Assembly: GCF_900496995.4 (NCBI RefSeq)
Contig: NC_044006.1
Coordinates: 23,334,214-23,398,213, forward strand
From: Aquila chrysaetos chrysaetos
Lineage: Eukaryota > Chordata > Aves > Accipitriformes > Accipitridae
Direction of reading: 5' to 3'
DNA length: 64,000 nt
Below the pieces are notes generated by a model that was not told the DNA's origin, searched no databases, and saw only the letters and a program-made list of their open reading frames with translations. Shown here piece after piece: positions 44,901 through 57,342 of the stretch. Made by a program: the position numbers and the translations under genes. The first letter of the stretch is position 1; every line of letters starts with the position of its first letter.

Positions 44901-47900
44901 CCCAGTCATCATCCAAGTGAGTAAATAATATAGCATTTCTGCATATGAAGCACAGGGTGAAAATGCGCTTTCGCAAACTTCTGTGCAGGTATTTCCACAG
45001 CCCCATGTCTCCTTTCTGCTGAAGTAAAGCTGATGCTACAACTGAGTGGTGCTTTAGGCTCTGTCCCTCAGACCCTCAGTATCATGCCCTAAAGAGGCAG
45101 GGTGCTATTCGTGTTCTCAAAGGATAGGGGAGTTGGGTCAACATTTCATAACTTGTTCATCCATCTAACTGCTACTGAAGTACCCAAGCACCTGCCTGGC
45201 TCTGGTTATCAAGACCACATCACACAGGGTAGGAAAATACACATCAAAACTGGAGAGCCAAAGCAGGACTGAGGGGCAGGTTTTCAGGTTATTTAGGCAG
45301 CTAGTGGAGTACTCCATACTGTCCCTTACTCCTGCTAGCAGGTGCTTTTGGAAATTTGCTGTCTGCCAAGCAAAATGATTTGCTCAGCATTCAGCAGGAA
45401 AACTGGGAGAGAAACCATGGTTGATGTAGGCCTACACAGGAGAGAGAAGTGCATGTGTTGGAGAACAGTGCCTTTACACAAGAAAGCATTACATGGTGGG
45501 AGTCATGGGTGGCTTCATTAAGAAAACATATGCAAATACTTTGGGAGGTATTACACCACCTGATTAATTTAATGGGGAGGAAAAAGTAGATACAAGCAGC
45601 TGTTTATTTTTCCATTATAAACCACTCTCCCCTCACTAACGAACAAAAAGGAGGAAGAGGAGATCTGATAGCTGGCTCTGGAGAAAAGCAGATAGTTAAG
45701 TGTAAGACAACCTGTACAATGCAGGCAGTGTGACTGGCAACTTTTTATTGCTGTGTGTATGACTGTAACAAAGCAGAGAGTATTTTTTTTTTTTCATGGG
45801 CTAATGTGACTCAGGATGAAGCTTTATTGTGAATGTTGCATATAGGCCTAATCCTGTCAGGTGCTGAGCACCCATTCCAGAAAGCATTTGTTGAGAGTTA
45901 AGGAAGGCCAGCGGGACTACCCACATTAAACAAAAAAACCCCCACAAAATCAAAACCAACAAAAAAAACCCCAAACAGAGTGATTGTGTTAGCACTTTAT
46001 TATATCTGGTAATATCTGCCCTTCTGCATAATTATAAATGACTTTTTTTTTATTTGCCTCATCTCAGTTTCTGCAACCTGTGCTTACACAGGTTATGTTT
46101 CTGCAAGTGTGTTCTTTAGCACTGGAAATGTGAACATGAATGCATGAGTCTGAAGCACTTTCCCAGGCTGTGCTCATCCACAGACTCACCCGTTCATCTG
46201 TGTGGGTTTTACAATAATGTTTTGTTATTGTTTTGTGTCAATATTTGCTACTGCACTGGCTCTGCCTTTTTCCTTCCACCCACCTTTCTCCTCATGTGCG
46301 CTGCCAGAGAAGTGTGGTTTGACTGAAACCATTCCAAGAGATATTGCCATTTGCAGCAGTGTCACTGGGTATAACTTGTCGGGCAATGTCCACGGGGCTG
46401 GAGAGGAGGCAGCACGTGGGTGAAATGCTGTGCGTACCCGGAGGGTCCCTGCAGCCCATCCCCACCAGCCCACTCACCAGGCAGGAGAGGGCTGTGCCAC
46501 ATCTCAGGGCATGGGCTTTGTATGGCTGGAGGGTTTTGGGGCCAGGGCATGGGTTCACAATTTCTGAGCTCTTCTTTCGCCCCTCTGCAGGGCTAGACCA
46601 GTCAGACTTGTCTCTCCTTGCACTAGATTACCTCCAGCGCAGAGGGATGGCTTGCAAACTGTCTTTGGGCGAAGGCCTTCACTCTGGGCACCTCTAGAAG
46701 CAGAAGTCGGGAAAGGGATTTGCCAACACATTTACTTATCCCTGTGCAGGGTCCTGCTGCATGTGAAATACTGTGGGGCAGAGACGAAGTTGCCAGGGTT
46801 TCTGGGGAAGCCCTAGGTGAGAGGGCTGGGTTGGCAGCTATTTCCTTCTCATAAACTTCTTCCTTTGCTCTCCCAGTGTTGCCATGTTTGCCATTGCCTT
46901 TCTCAACCATCACGTTCCTGCTCCCACTCAGAAGCCCTGCAACTTCTCAAGTTATTATTTTTTTGAAGCTGATGAATGCCACTGCACCATGAAGCCGCTC
47001 TCCCCCATAAACAATGCCGTGAGGCCTCCTGCTGCAGTGCACGGTACGAAGGGACTCGAACGTGGCTGAGCTTGTGCTGCGGAAGGAAGGTTTGTCAGGG
47101 GAGGGATCTGCAGTGTGAACGGGAAAAACCCAACAGGAGAAGGGGGGACGTCAGCTGCCAGCACCATCTCCTTTGAAGATCTCCGCAACCGGAGGGAGGA
47201 TCAGGTTGCCAGCAAACTCTCTCTTCCCAAAACATCCTGCCCCTAAAAAAAGGAGAGTGGAGCACAGTTTGCCAAGGGCCTTTTCTAGTCGCCCCCTCAC
47301 CATTGCAAGTCTCCCATCCTGCCACTGCCAGCACGGAGGGTCCTGTGACAGGGCAATAGTCCCTGCCGTGGCTTTACCATGTGACTTGTCCATGTAACTT
47401 GCTAACCTGCTGCGTTTACCCGCTGCATTTGGGATGCAAAGCATTTTTTTTTTGGTGGTGGTACTGGAAATAGCCAGCACCTGGGGTTTGATTTGCTTTC
47501 AAACCCACTTGTTTCTAACATACTGTCACACCTGGGTAACTAGCAAGTTTCACCCGTGTATGTTGTTTTGTAAACTCTCAGGCTGCATTGTTCAGTGAGT
47601 GACTGTACAAACTGCAGGGTCAAAGACGGGAGAGGGGCTGCTTTTCTAAACAGGTGAAAATGGGTGAGAAAGTAAAAATAATGAATTTTTGGCATGAATT
47701 TTCAAATTAATGAAGGCTTGAGCAAGAAAAAAGAAGAAAAGCTTTTGGCATGGACACAGTTAAATGTGAGTTTCACATTTTTGAAAAGTACAGATGATCC
47801 GAATCTATTCATTATTTGAAATTCATATCTGGTCCTGTGCAAGAAGTATAAAAACTGATACTGACTTTTAGGAATGTCCCTCAAGACCTTTATACACCTA

Positions 47901-50900
47901 CATTCTGTTGCTTTTTCTTTCATCCTCTTGTCAGTCAATACTTAACCCTTTTGGATTCTGACCTTTTGATAGTGTGAGGGCTCGGTATAGAGCTGATCAG
48001 ATAGTTAAAAGGATATTCTTGCATATTTTCACAAATCAAAGCACCATGCTTGGTTTACTGTGATTTGGGGGTTATATTATTACAAGTACAGAGGAGCTTG
48101 TTCACTGAGGCACTGTCTCTCAAAATCTTCCCTGATTTGTTTCACAAACCTTTATTTATTAAAAAATTCATCCCATACATTTATTATTTTTTATTCTTTC
48201 TTGCATGTTAAATCAGATGTTTGAAAAGCACCCCATATCAAATCAGCAAGTGTAAAAATTTCCATATGATTTGTACAGTCATCGAGACGCCCTTAAATAG
48301 TCGGAGGAAACAGTTTGAAAAAGAGCATATGAGGCTGGTTTAAAAAATCCTCTAATCCAAATGGTAGTAAATGTGTAAAATAATGACTAAACAAAAATAT
48401 TCAACGATCTCTACAGATCTAAAACATTTCTAAGTACGTACCAGTCTCAGGCTCATAGTAACATCCTTGACTGTCATCTAGTTTCAGGAGTATAAGGAAT
48501 TTCTTACAGAAAAGGTGACAATAATACGTCTTGTGGAACTGAGAACCAAAATGAAGCAGCTGTACATCAGAGAGAAAATCTGAACCAAGAGACTGATAAT
48601 GAGTGTGGCAAGTATTTTTTCTTGCTTATGGGTGGAAAAGCCAGTGAAGTCTCCATTTGAAGACAAAGCACATAATAATGTGATCATAAAAATCTCCTAA
48701 TGGGACTATGTGATGTACGGTAAATTTATTCCTTTCAATACATCTACACGCAGTCTTTCAAGGTTGCCTCGAACTGTACTGAAGATATGATAGCATCAGT
48801 GTAGCTAGATGTGGGCAGAGCTGAAGCTCCTGTTTCGTTATTATTGCTATTATTTGTGCTGTTATTATTTAATAAGTATATTGCAGCAGCTCCTCAGAAG
48901 TTCAGATAAAAAATGTCACCTCATTTTTGTAAGGCAGCATGCAGACATTACCAAGGCACTGTCGGTGCTCTGAAAAGCCTGCAACTGATGGAAACGAGTG
49001 ACATTCAGAGGGTGGGGAGACAAGTACCGTAATTATAGGTGGGGCTGGTAGTATTACCTGTTATTAAGGGCTTGCCTGACACTTCCCATTTTAAGAACTG
49101 TTTTTGGTGGTTTGTAACTACTTAGTAAACTTTAACCATTTGTCTTTCACTAGACTTCCATCCTTGGCTGCCAGTGCTGCTCAGTTGTTATTAACAGGCT
49201 GATTTATTTCATTTAGGCTTGCGGGATGGCAGGGTTGGGGCTGACGGAGGGAGCAGCAGCTTTAAAAAAATACAAAGAAATTTTATCGTTGTGCCTTTCA
49301 CTGTTTATCTGAAACAGGGACTCAGATATTATAATGTCACCCTCTTTCCTTGTATTCCCGCAGCTGTCTGTCCTCACCCATCTGTGAGCTCTTGTCTTAG
49401 ATTTGTCTTTCTGTTCTGCATTTGTACGGTACCTTACACAGCTGGCTGCTGGTCCATGGCTGGTACACCTATAAGCTACAGCAGTGCCAAAAAATACTCT
49501 GGTTTTGCACAGGACAAATGCTTTTGGGAGGCAAAGAAATATTCCCTGTCCAGAAATCCTTCACAGTCTCTTCCTTATTGATTGTGACTCTCAAATTTCT
49601 TACCTTTCCCCTCACACTTAAAGTGCTGGAAATATTTTGTATTCAAATATGAGTGGCTTTTCTTGTCAACAACAACTCCTTTTAGTAAATGCTGTTTCTA
49701 AAAATAAAAAGGCTGTTTTCCAGGCTCTGTTTAAACAGAGACACAGTGCTGTTTGGGGATCAAGCTGAGCAAAAGCTTATTCCCTCTACCTGCGTGCTTG
49801 GAAGCAGCACAAAGAGGAAGGGAATGAGCCACTGAGTTCATGTTTCCACTGGAAATGCAAAACAGAGGACCAAGATTCATTAAGATTGTTATACTAAGTC
49901 AATATGACCTTTCCCTTTGTATTTTGCTTCCTTCAATTGACTTGAAATTGGATTAAGCAGCGAGCACTGTGTTTGAGACTTCTGAATTTCTTCAGCAAGG
50001 TCGATGTTGTCAACTGTAAGGGGATCATTGTTTCAATAGTGATTTTTGTGTTACCCATAAAGCCTCACAGGCCATTTCATTCACCTCCTTTATAGTCAGT
50101 ATTTTTCACCCCCATTAAACTAAAGAGGTGACAAAATCTTACATAATTTGGCCTTTTAGAATAAATGCAAAAATCACTGGATTTGCGTTACAGCACCAAG
50201 TTGTTAGCATTGTGCTTTCCATATCTGAAGCCCAATCCTACAAAGTGTTTCAGGTTCTTTTGCTTCAGTTTTAATTTTAATTATCAGCATTTTTCTCCCC
50301 CAGCAAAGTGAATATCCCTGACATTTGCAGGATCTGTCCCTACATTTAACCAGGTCAATAACAAAAAAGTTTGAAGGCTGAATGTTTAAAGCTGTTCCTA
50401 TTGGGATTAAAGATGGTTTCCTAAATGCAGACCTGTGTTCTCTCCTTGTAACCTGGTTATGGACCGTGTAATCTATGGCACACTTTTAGAGTGTAATCAT
50501 ACAGAAAAGTCCTTGGCCAAAAAAAGCAAGCAAACACCACCAGATCTCAGCAAACCACAAATGTGCTTTGAGATCTGAGTGTGGGCAGACCTAGGAGCTG
50601 AAGGCTATGCCATGCATCATGCAGAGGGTAATTTTCTGCTGATTTAAAAAAAAAAACCCAAAACCAAAACCACCACACCCTCTAACAAATCTGATTTGAC
50701 CTAAGATCTTCATGTGGCTCTGATTTGTGATTAATTTATTCTTTCCTTCCTGGGTGGCCTCTACCAGCTTTCAGTGATGTAGCAAAACACATCCCCCTAC
50801 CCTTCTTACCCCCATCTTTTAAAAGCAGCCCGCAGTCCTTGCTTGCAGGTCTGCCAGCTGAAAGGGGAAGACTGACTTTATTTTCCCTTTTTGGGCTGTA

Positions 50901-52559
50901 CTCTTTACACACATGCACATGCACAGAACTCCTGCAGGGGTCAATGGGAGTATATTATGCAGGGATTGAGAAGAGAATACAACCCTGTCTTGCTGGTGTT
51001 CTCCCTAGGATCAGGTGGAAAGGTGGTGGTTGCAGGACATGGTTTGCTGGCACCATGCCAGGCTCATGCCAGCTGCTGAAAATGCATGGTAATAAGCCTA
51101 TTTCTATGCGAAAGAGCTTATTGCAAATAATTTCTGTCAGCTTCTAACCGATTAGTGTTTTGGGTTTTTTAAAATCAGATGTTTACAAGAAGTTGTTGTT
51201 TTGGTTTTTTTTTTTTTTTAACACAGTGTTTTAATGCACTGCTAGTGGTCATCAGCTCCATCTGACTCATCCAGCCCAGAAACCAACTCATGTTGGTTCC
51301 TAATGATAAAAGCTAAAGTAAAAGATAAAATAAAAAAATATTTCCCCAAACAACTTGATTTTTCCTCCTAACTGGAATTAATGTGAACAAATTTCACAGT
51401 AAGAAGCAGAATCTGCAAATAGCCAGGCTGTAACCATTTGGGCTCTGGGTGTGTGCTGCTGGGAGGGGGCACCAAATGGTGGGTGAACCTGGTAGGAGTC
51501 AAGAAGACACAAGTCAAATTCTTTAGAAACCATCAGCCTTAAAGTGATGATCTCACCATCCAATGCATAGGGGCACTGTTGACGAGGCATGTTTTGCCAA
51601 AGTATCCATTTTGAGCTGTTCCACTAAGATGGAATAACTAGAGGCATGGTGGGAGATCCTGTGAATGTCCCTGTGAGCATTAGACAGCGTCTGTTCCTTT
51701 TCTTGTGGTGCTACAGCTTTTTTTTTTTTTTTTTTTTTTCTCTAAACAATAAGGAGGAAAACAAGGAAAAAGAAAAAAGTGGCCAATACCAGTCTGGTTT
51801 CCAGGTAACATATATCTGTATCAGAAAGCAGGCATCAGAGTTGGCATAGGCCATCAGAGGGCCCCGGGGGCTAAATTGTTCATAAAGACCAAAACTTACC
51901 AGGAGCTGGTCTTTCCTCCATGGCAAGGCTGAGTGGGATGGAAGAACCTGAATTTCTTGCTGATCCTATGTGTGGCTAGACAGGTCTTCACCAGCTATCT
52001 ATCTCATGTCTTTCCTGAGCTTGAAATCCACATTAACATTTTAAAATAATGAGCAATAACTGTGTGAGCTTCCAGGCTTTCCAAAAGCCTGTTTATAGCC
52101 TCATATACTGACAACCAAATTCCTACGTACACTGCCATCCCCAGCCGATTTTATTAGGTGAGCCTCTGTTGGATCCCCATGCCCAGATGACACTTCCCAT
52201 TCTAGAGGGGTCCTCAGATAGTTGCATCTTTGCTCTCTGGCTCTCCTCCAAACAAGATTTGCAAGAGATAAATCTTTGTTCAAGTGGGAAGTGCCAGATT
52301 TCTTCCTGGTCTGTATGATGGAAAAGAGCTGGCTTGATTTCTCCATTTAGACCTGCCTTAAGTATTTCTCATACCTGGCAATATAGTATCACACGGGAGG
52401 TGAATTCCTTTGGCATCCCACCTGGTATAGCCTATGACTGTCCTCTGAAATGTTCAATTTGGAAGGAAAATCAACAAAAGCATCTCTGATGTTCCTGTGG
52501 GTGTGCCCCCACTTAATCAAATTTTCTGGAATGGGGGAAGAGAAAGGAAATCTCAGAGT
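44901..52559. other. Intergenic region, no gene recognised
   Basis: Mixed composition with a GC-richer patch at about 46340-47350. Two blocks, 49840-49990 and 50040-50230, look non-repetitive and rich in AT-type regulatory words, but no function can be assigned. Open frames are short and show no familiar domains. Confidence 0.5.
51718..51739 (+). repeat. Poly(T) tract, 22 nt
   Basis: An uninterrupted T run, followed by TCTAAACAATAAGG and an A/G-rich stretch. On the minus strand it is a poly(A) run, so a retrotransposed tail is possible, but no target-site duplication or parent sequence was recognised. Confidence 0.8.
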
Positions 52560-53760
52560 GGGATTCATGGAGTTACAGACTAAGAGGCTGGAGGTACTGC
52601 TGTGCTTAACTCATCTGATTCGCTTCTAGAAGGAACCTAATCTCGATGTAAAAATTGCCAGGGCCAGGGAACCCAGCAAAACCTTTGGGAGGTTCTTCTG
52701 GTAGTCAAGCATCAGCACTTCTAAAGTCTAGTCTGAACTTGTCCAGTTTTAGCTTGCAGCTTCTGGGTGGTGTTACACCTCTGTCTTCTGTACCACACAG
52801 CCAGTATGAAGCTCTGTTCCTACAGACTGATCAAATCCAGTCCTTCATGTTCTCTGTAATAAAGTGTCAACCTTTTACTATACAAGGCAAATTTTCCACA
52901 CTGACTCTGCTTCACAGCTTAACACCCTTCTGGACCACAGACACCAGGATGGGACAAAGTGGCTGCATCTAGGCTGTGCCTGAGATAGATACACACAAGT
53001 TGATGTGGTGGGCTAAAGCTGTTGGGCTTGTTGGCCAGCTCCACGCATCCACATGGCAGCCTCTGGGACACCATGGCACGGGAGACTGGTGTTCCTCACT
53101 GGGAAACCACATCCCACTGGAGATCCCAGGAGGCAAAGGCCAAGGGACATGTCATGGCTGGTCATGGCTGAATGTGGCACATCTGTATGGCTCACCCACA
53201 CAGATGCAAGTTAGATCCCCACCAAAGAGTTGTATAGACCCAAGGTTTCTGCTCCCTGGCAGTTCCCCAGAAGTGGACTCACACCTGATAGACAAGTTGG
53301 CTTCATAAAATGAGGCGGCAAGGTTGTTAGGATTCACAGGTGGGCTTAGGCCTTCACTGGATGAACCAGTGCCAAAATATTAAACACGGCCCCTGTATCC
53401 CAAGGTTCTCCCACCCTTGTCTTAGAGACTTGGTCTTTTGGCCACTGCATCTTCTCAGGGATTGGTACTCACCTGGTTATTTGCCATGGCCAGGCTGTCA
53501 TTGCTTTCCAGGACAGGGTCCCTGATTCTGTGATGACCTCCTATAGTCATAGCTTCTTTACACCTTTATATCAGCGTGTATCAGAAAACATGCTGTTTGC
53601 TTACTAATAGCTCACCCCCCATCAGTGACTTCTCTTCTTTGTTCACCCCCAGTCTTTGTGTCACCTGCCAACTTTATCAGCAGGGATGTTATATTTTCTT
53701 CCAGATCACTGATAAAAATGCAAAGTAACTCAGCTGGTTTTGTTAGCAGAAAGGGTCCGT
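52560..53760 (-). mobile_element. Degenerate CR1 LINE fragment, about 1.2 kb
   Basis: The plus strand matches the antisense of amniote CR1 elements in several ordered blocks. These are AATCTCGATGTAAAAATTGCC (about 52640), CTGAACTTGTCCAGTTTTAG (about 52732), TTGCTTTCCAGGACAGGGTC (about 53501), and TGTGTCACCTGCCAACTTTA then TTTTCTTCCAGATCACTGAT (about 53656-53715). The element therefore lies on the minus strand with its 3' end near 52560. The middle (53000-53330) is not recognisable. The reading frame is destroyed, so it is an inactive fossil. Confidence 0.7.
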
Positions 53761-56700
53761 GGGACTGTCCCTTGCAACTTGTGGGTTCTTAAAAAATTTG
53801 GGTTTCTTATTATGTCAACCACAAACTCTCCCCAAAGGTAAGCTGCCTAGGAAATGACTCCTATTAATATCCCACTGGTATTCCAGAGCACAGCTCTACT
53901 GCACAGGGAGAAGAGATTTACGCATATTGAATTCACTGTTATTACTTTGACAAATAGCATGATCCCTCAGAGCTAGTTCCTGCATAATCACTTCTGTATG
54001 TTTTTACTGACCTTAGAAACAGAACTAGAGATAAGAATAGTTGAGAAGATGGAAGGCAGCTTACCAGACCCTCCTTTGCTCCAGGCTGACACAGGCTGCC
54101 TAGAAACCACTAAAAGATGTGCTCCAACTTCCAGTGTTTTCTTCAGTTTTGTAGTGACAAGGACACCCTTTTAAAGGTTTGGGTTAAAAGAGGGATGTGT
54201 TTTGAAGGAATGCAAAGGAAGAAAATGCATTTTTATTTTGTGTAACAGTCCAAACAGATATCTGTGTGTGTGTTTTCATCATGGTACGGACAGATCTGCC
54301 TCTGTGATGCTTTCATGCATCAGTTGCTATTCAGAGGGAGTCAGGCAGGGCTGCAACCCCAAACAGATGGAATAAGTTTAATGATCAACTGAAATGGGAA
54401 CCAACATTATCTGATTTGAGACATTTTAATGCCTTATCTTTCAGAGCTTGAATTAAAATTGTGATGACTCCATGTTGCCTGCCCCTTCCTATTAAGCATT
54501 TTGCAGAACCATGTTCATGTTGAGATTACATATCTGGGAGTATCTATGACTTTTGTCCCCCAGCATGTTCTCAAGAAGAATATGTCTTGACATATCCAAG
54601 TGCTATCAAACCAAAGTTTGTAGAACTAACTATTCTTTATTTTTTTGAGTTCTTCTCCTTCTGCTTCTTTCAAACATGAGATTTTTATTTGTCTGGGCTT
54701 CTGAATTCTCAGAAAAAGCAAAGTCAAATAGGTGAGATCTTCATTTTCCTCTGAAGGTGAGGGTTGCCTGCCATATCACATATGGCTAACACCAGTAGAA
54801 GTTTTAGCTAATGAAACTGTGATAGTGTCAAATGCATTTCATGTCTGTCTTTGAGAGGAATATAATGGAGCTGATTGAAGGCTCTGCAGACATTAAAGGC
54901 CATTCATGTGTTAGCAATATGGATTCTGTGTGGTGCTGCGTCTTCAGCTTACTGTTGTAAAAGCGTTTGTAACATCTTCAAGGGTTATAGCATGAAGAAA
55001 TCTGAGCAATTGCATTTACCAGAGTCTGTCAACAAGTTACCTGAAAAACAAGAAGCGGGTTCTCAGATCAGATGATTGATTGATTTATTACCATAGCATA
55101 TTACATGCCCGTATAATATACAGGGCACACACTCAAGTCTTTTCTGCTAAAAATGAGATTCAGTAACAACATATACTTTATTTTTCACACTCCAGCAAGT
55201 GTGCACCAGCATGCAATTTTATGACTTTGAGAAAGAAATGAAAGCTGGATAACATGTTTATTTATTTCAGTTTTTTGAATGTCCATATGTGCTTCTCCCC
55301 AATACATACTACGTCTGTTCCAACACCTAAATGCTAACAGACATGGCAGAGCAAGGAGAAACCATTGAGATATCTTGTGCTTCCCATAAAAAAGTTTATT
55401 AAATAACATACTGCCGATTCACACTCTTTAGAGACCACCCAGATATTTCCAGTGCTGTCATATAGCTACAACCATTATTTTTGCAACATACATGCAAATG
55501 CTTTAAGATTGAGTAAAACTGAACAGTAATTGTTGAAGGCCACAAACCAGAATACACTGTATTCTTTTGTTTATTAACTTAAAGAGATCTCAGCCTGACT
55601 AAACATTAATTTTTTTCAGTGGTTTGCCCATGGTTAGTGCCTCAGTGAGGTTCTACTATAATTTAATTTATTATAAGCAATGTAACTTTATCAGTAGCAT
55701 GCCACATGTTTCATGTGCATTTTCTTAAAGTCTAATTAACCTTCAATATCGCATGGGTTAGTTAGTGTTGAAGGCTTGAGTGTTGGGGTTGTTTTAGCTT
55801 GTGTTTTCTTTCAACACCGACCTTTTCAAATTCCCTCCTAGATAATGGGATACGACTTTTAAATGGAAGATATAGCTTTCAAAATGATTCAACATAATAA
55901 GAGATAAAACAACTGAGGAACTGAAAAAGCAAATAGTGCCTCTGACTTAAAAGGAAAACAACTACCAGTGCCCCTAGTGATTGTCTAATTTGGAGACATT
56001 TGAAAAAGACAGGTCTTAAGAGGGAAAAAAAGCCCTAAACTGAACACCACCGCTTCAGAGTTGTGAATTTCAGCTGGCATGAAGGAAGAAGGGTGCAGAT
56101 AAACAGTATCTGATGTAAAGCTTCACGGCACAGAGTTAACCCACCAGCAAATTTGAGCGGGAGGAATGAGCTTGGGCTGGACCAGCACCCTGCTTTGTGT
56201 GGCTGTGGTGGCTTTGATCCCACATCACCAACCTGAATAGGAGGAATTGGCTTATACTGGGGGAAGAACAGTTGTGATTGCAAAAGCAACCTGGGCTGTG
56301 CCCTACTCTAAATTGTTGTGCTCTGGCCACATCAACTTCTGGGTTCAAAAAGCTCAGCAAGACCCACAACTGCCGTGGTGTAGTCTGAGCTCTGCACCGA
56401 GCTGTCGTGCCTTCAAAAAGGTCTGGATAACCCAAACCGAGGTGGCGATGGACTTTTACCAGTCTCAGGAGTTATCACTGGGAACCGCTGTGTCTCTGAA
56501 AGTAAGATCTGCTTTTGGAGTAGGGTGGGGAGACCATTTTAGAAAGAGAGCAGTCTTCAGCATGTGCCAGAAATAGGTATGGTCTCTGCATTTTTTTCCC
56601 AACGCTCCAGATTTTATTTACAGTATTTAGTGCTGTTTGTTTAGTACTGCCCTCCCTCCCACTCCCCCTTTATTTAAGGAAAGATGCCTGGATCTTTTGG

Positions 56701-56984
56701 TGGTGGAAATACCTGGAAACCACTACCTTAGCGTACTCCAAAGATAACAGAAGGCAAATAGAAGAAACACAAGTGTATTTATTTGGGGGTTTTAATCGTA
56801 TGCATTTAGAGCAAATCCACTGATCATTTGAAACGTCAGTCCTGATCTTTGAAGGCTCAGGATTGCCAATATTATTAGCATATGCACTGAGGAGTTTCAA
56901 CTGATAAAGTTGTGAGTGGTGTGCTCTCTGGTACGCTCTCTCAAGGGAAAGTCAGGCTTGGGAGATGAGGTTTGACTTCATTTA
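53761..56984. other. Intergenic region, no gene recognised
   Basis: The CR1 fossil may continue faintly to about 53960. Beyond that I see no repeat family, RNA gene or coding region. A short GATT repeat occurs near 55073-55085. Confidence 0.5.
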
Positions 56985-57095
56985 CTCCATGTGACCTTAG
57001 ACGGCTGCTTAAAACAGTCTGCTCTTTGTTTCTCCAACTGTCAAATGAAGATAATGATTCTTACCCATTCTTAGGACGGGACTTTGAAATTTATA
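56985..57095 (+). mobile_element. MIR-like SINE fossil
   Basis: The order TGTGACCTTAGACGGCTGCT, TTGTTTCTCCAACTGTCAAA, TGAAGATAATGATTCTTACC and then a GGACTTTGAAATT-like tail parallels MIR consensus words (TGTGACCTTGGGCAAG, CTCATCTGTAAAATGGGGAT). Divergence is high and the ends are approximate. Confidence 0.55.
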
Positions 57096-57262
57096 AATGA
57101 AAATATTATTTATATTCAAGAGGTTCCCAGACAAGGAAAATTAATGATTTCCATAAATGCAATATATTTCTTCCTTGCATCATTCCAGTCTGGAACATCA
57201 TGTTTAGTTCCTGGCACTCACACACTGAAGATGGGTGTGAGAGACAAGTACTTATAATCATT

Positions 57263-57342
57263 TTATATATATATATACAGTCCCTCTCTATAGCAGGCCT
57301 GTGTGTGTAATTTTCTCTATGTATCTGTATGTGTGTGTGTGT
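57263..57342. repeat. Paired (TA)n and (TG)n microsatellites
   Basis: A TA run at 57263-57277 and a TG run at 57329-57342, with a shorter TG stretch at about 57300-57308 between them. Confidence 0.85.

Noticed and set aside
51718..51850. Processed retrocopy with poly(A) tail on the minus strand
   Set aside because: Only the homopolymer supports it. No parent gene or target-site duplication was found.
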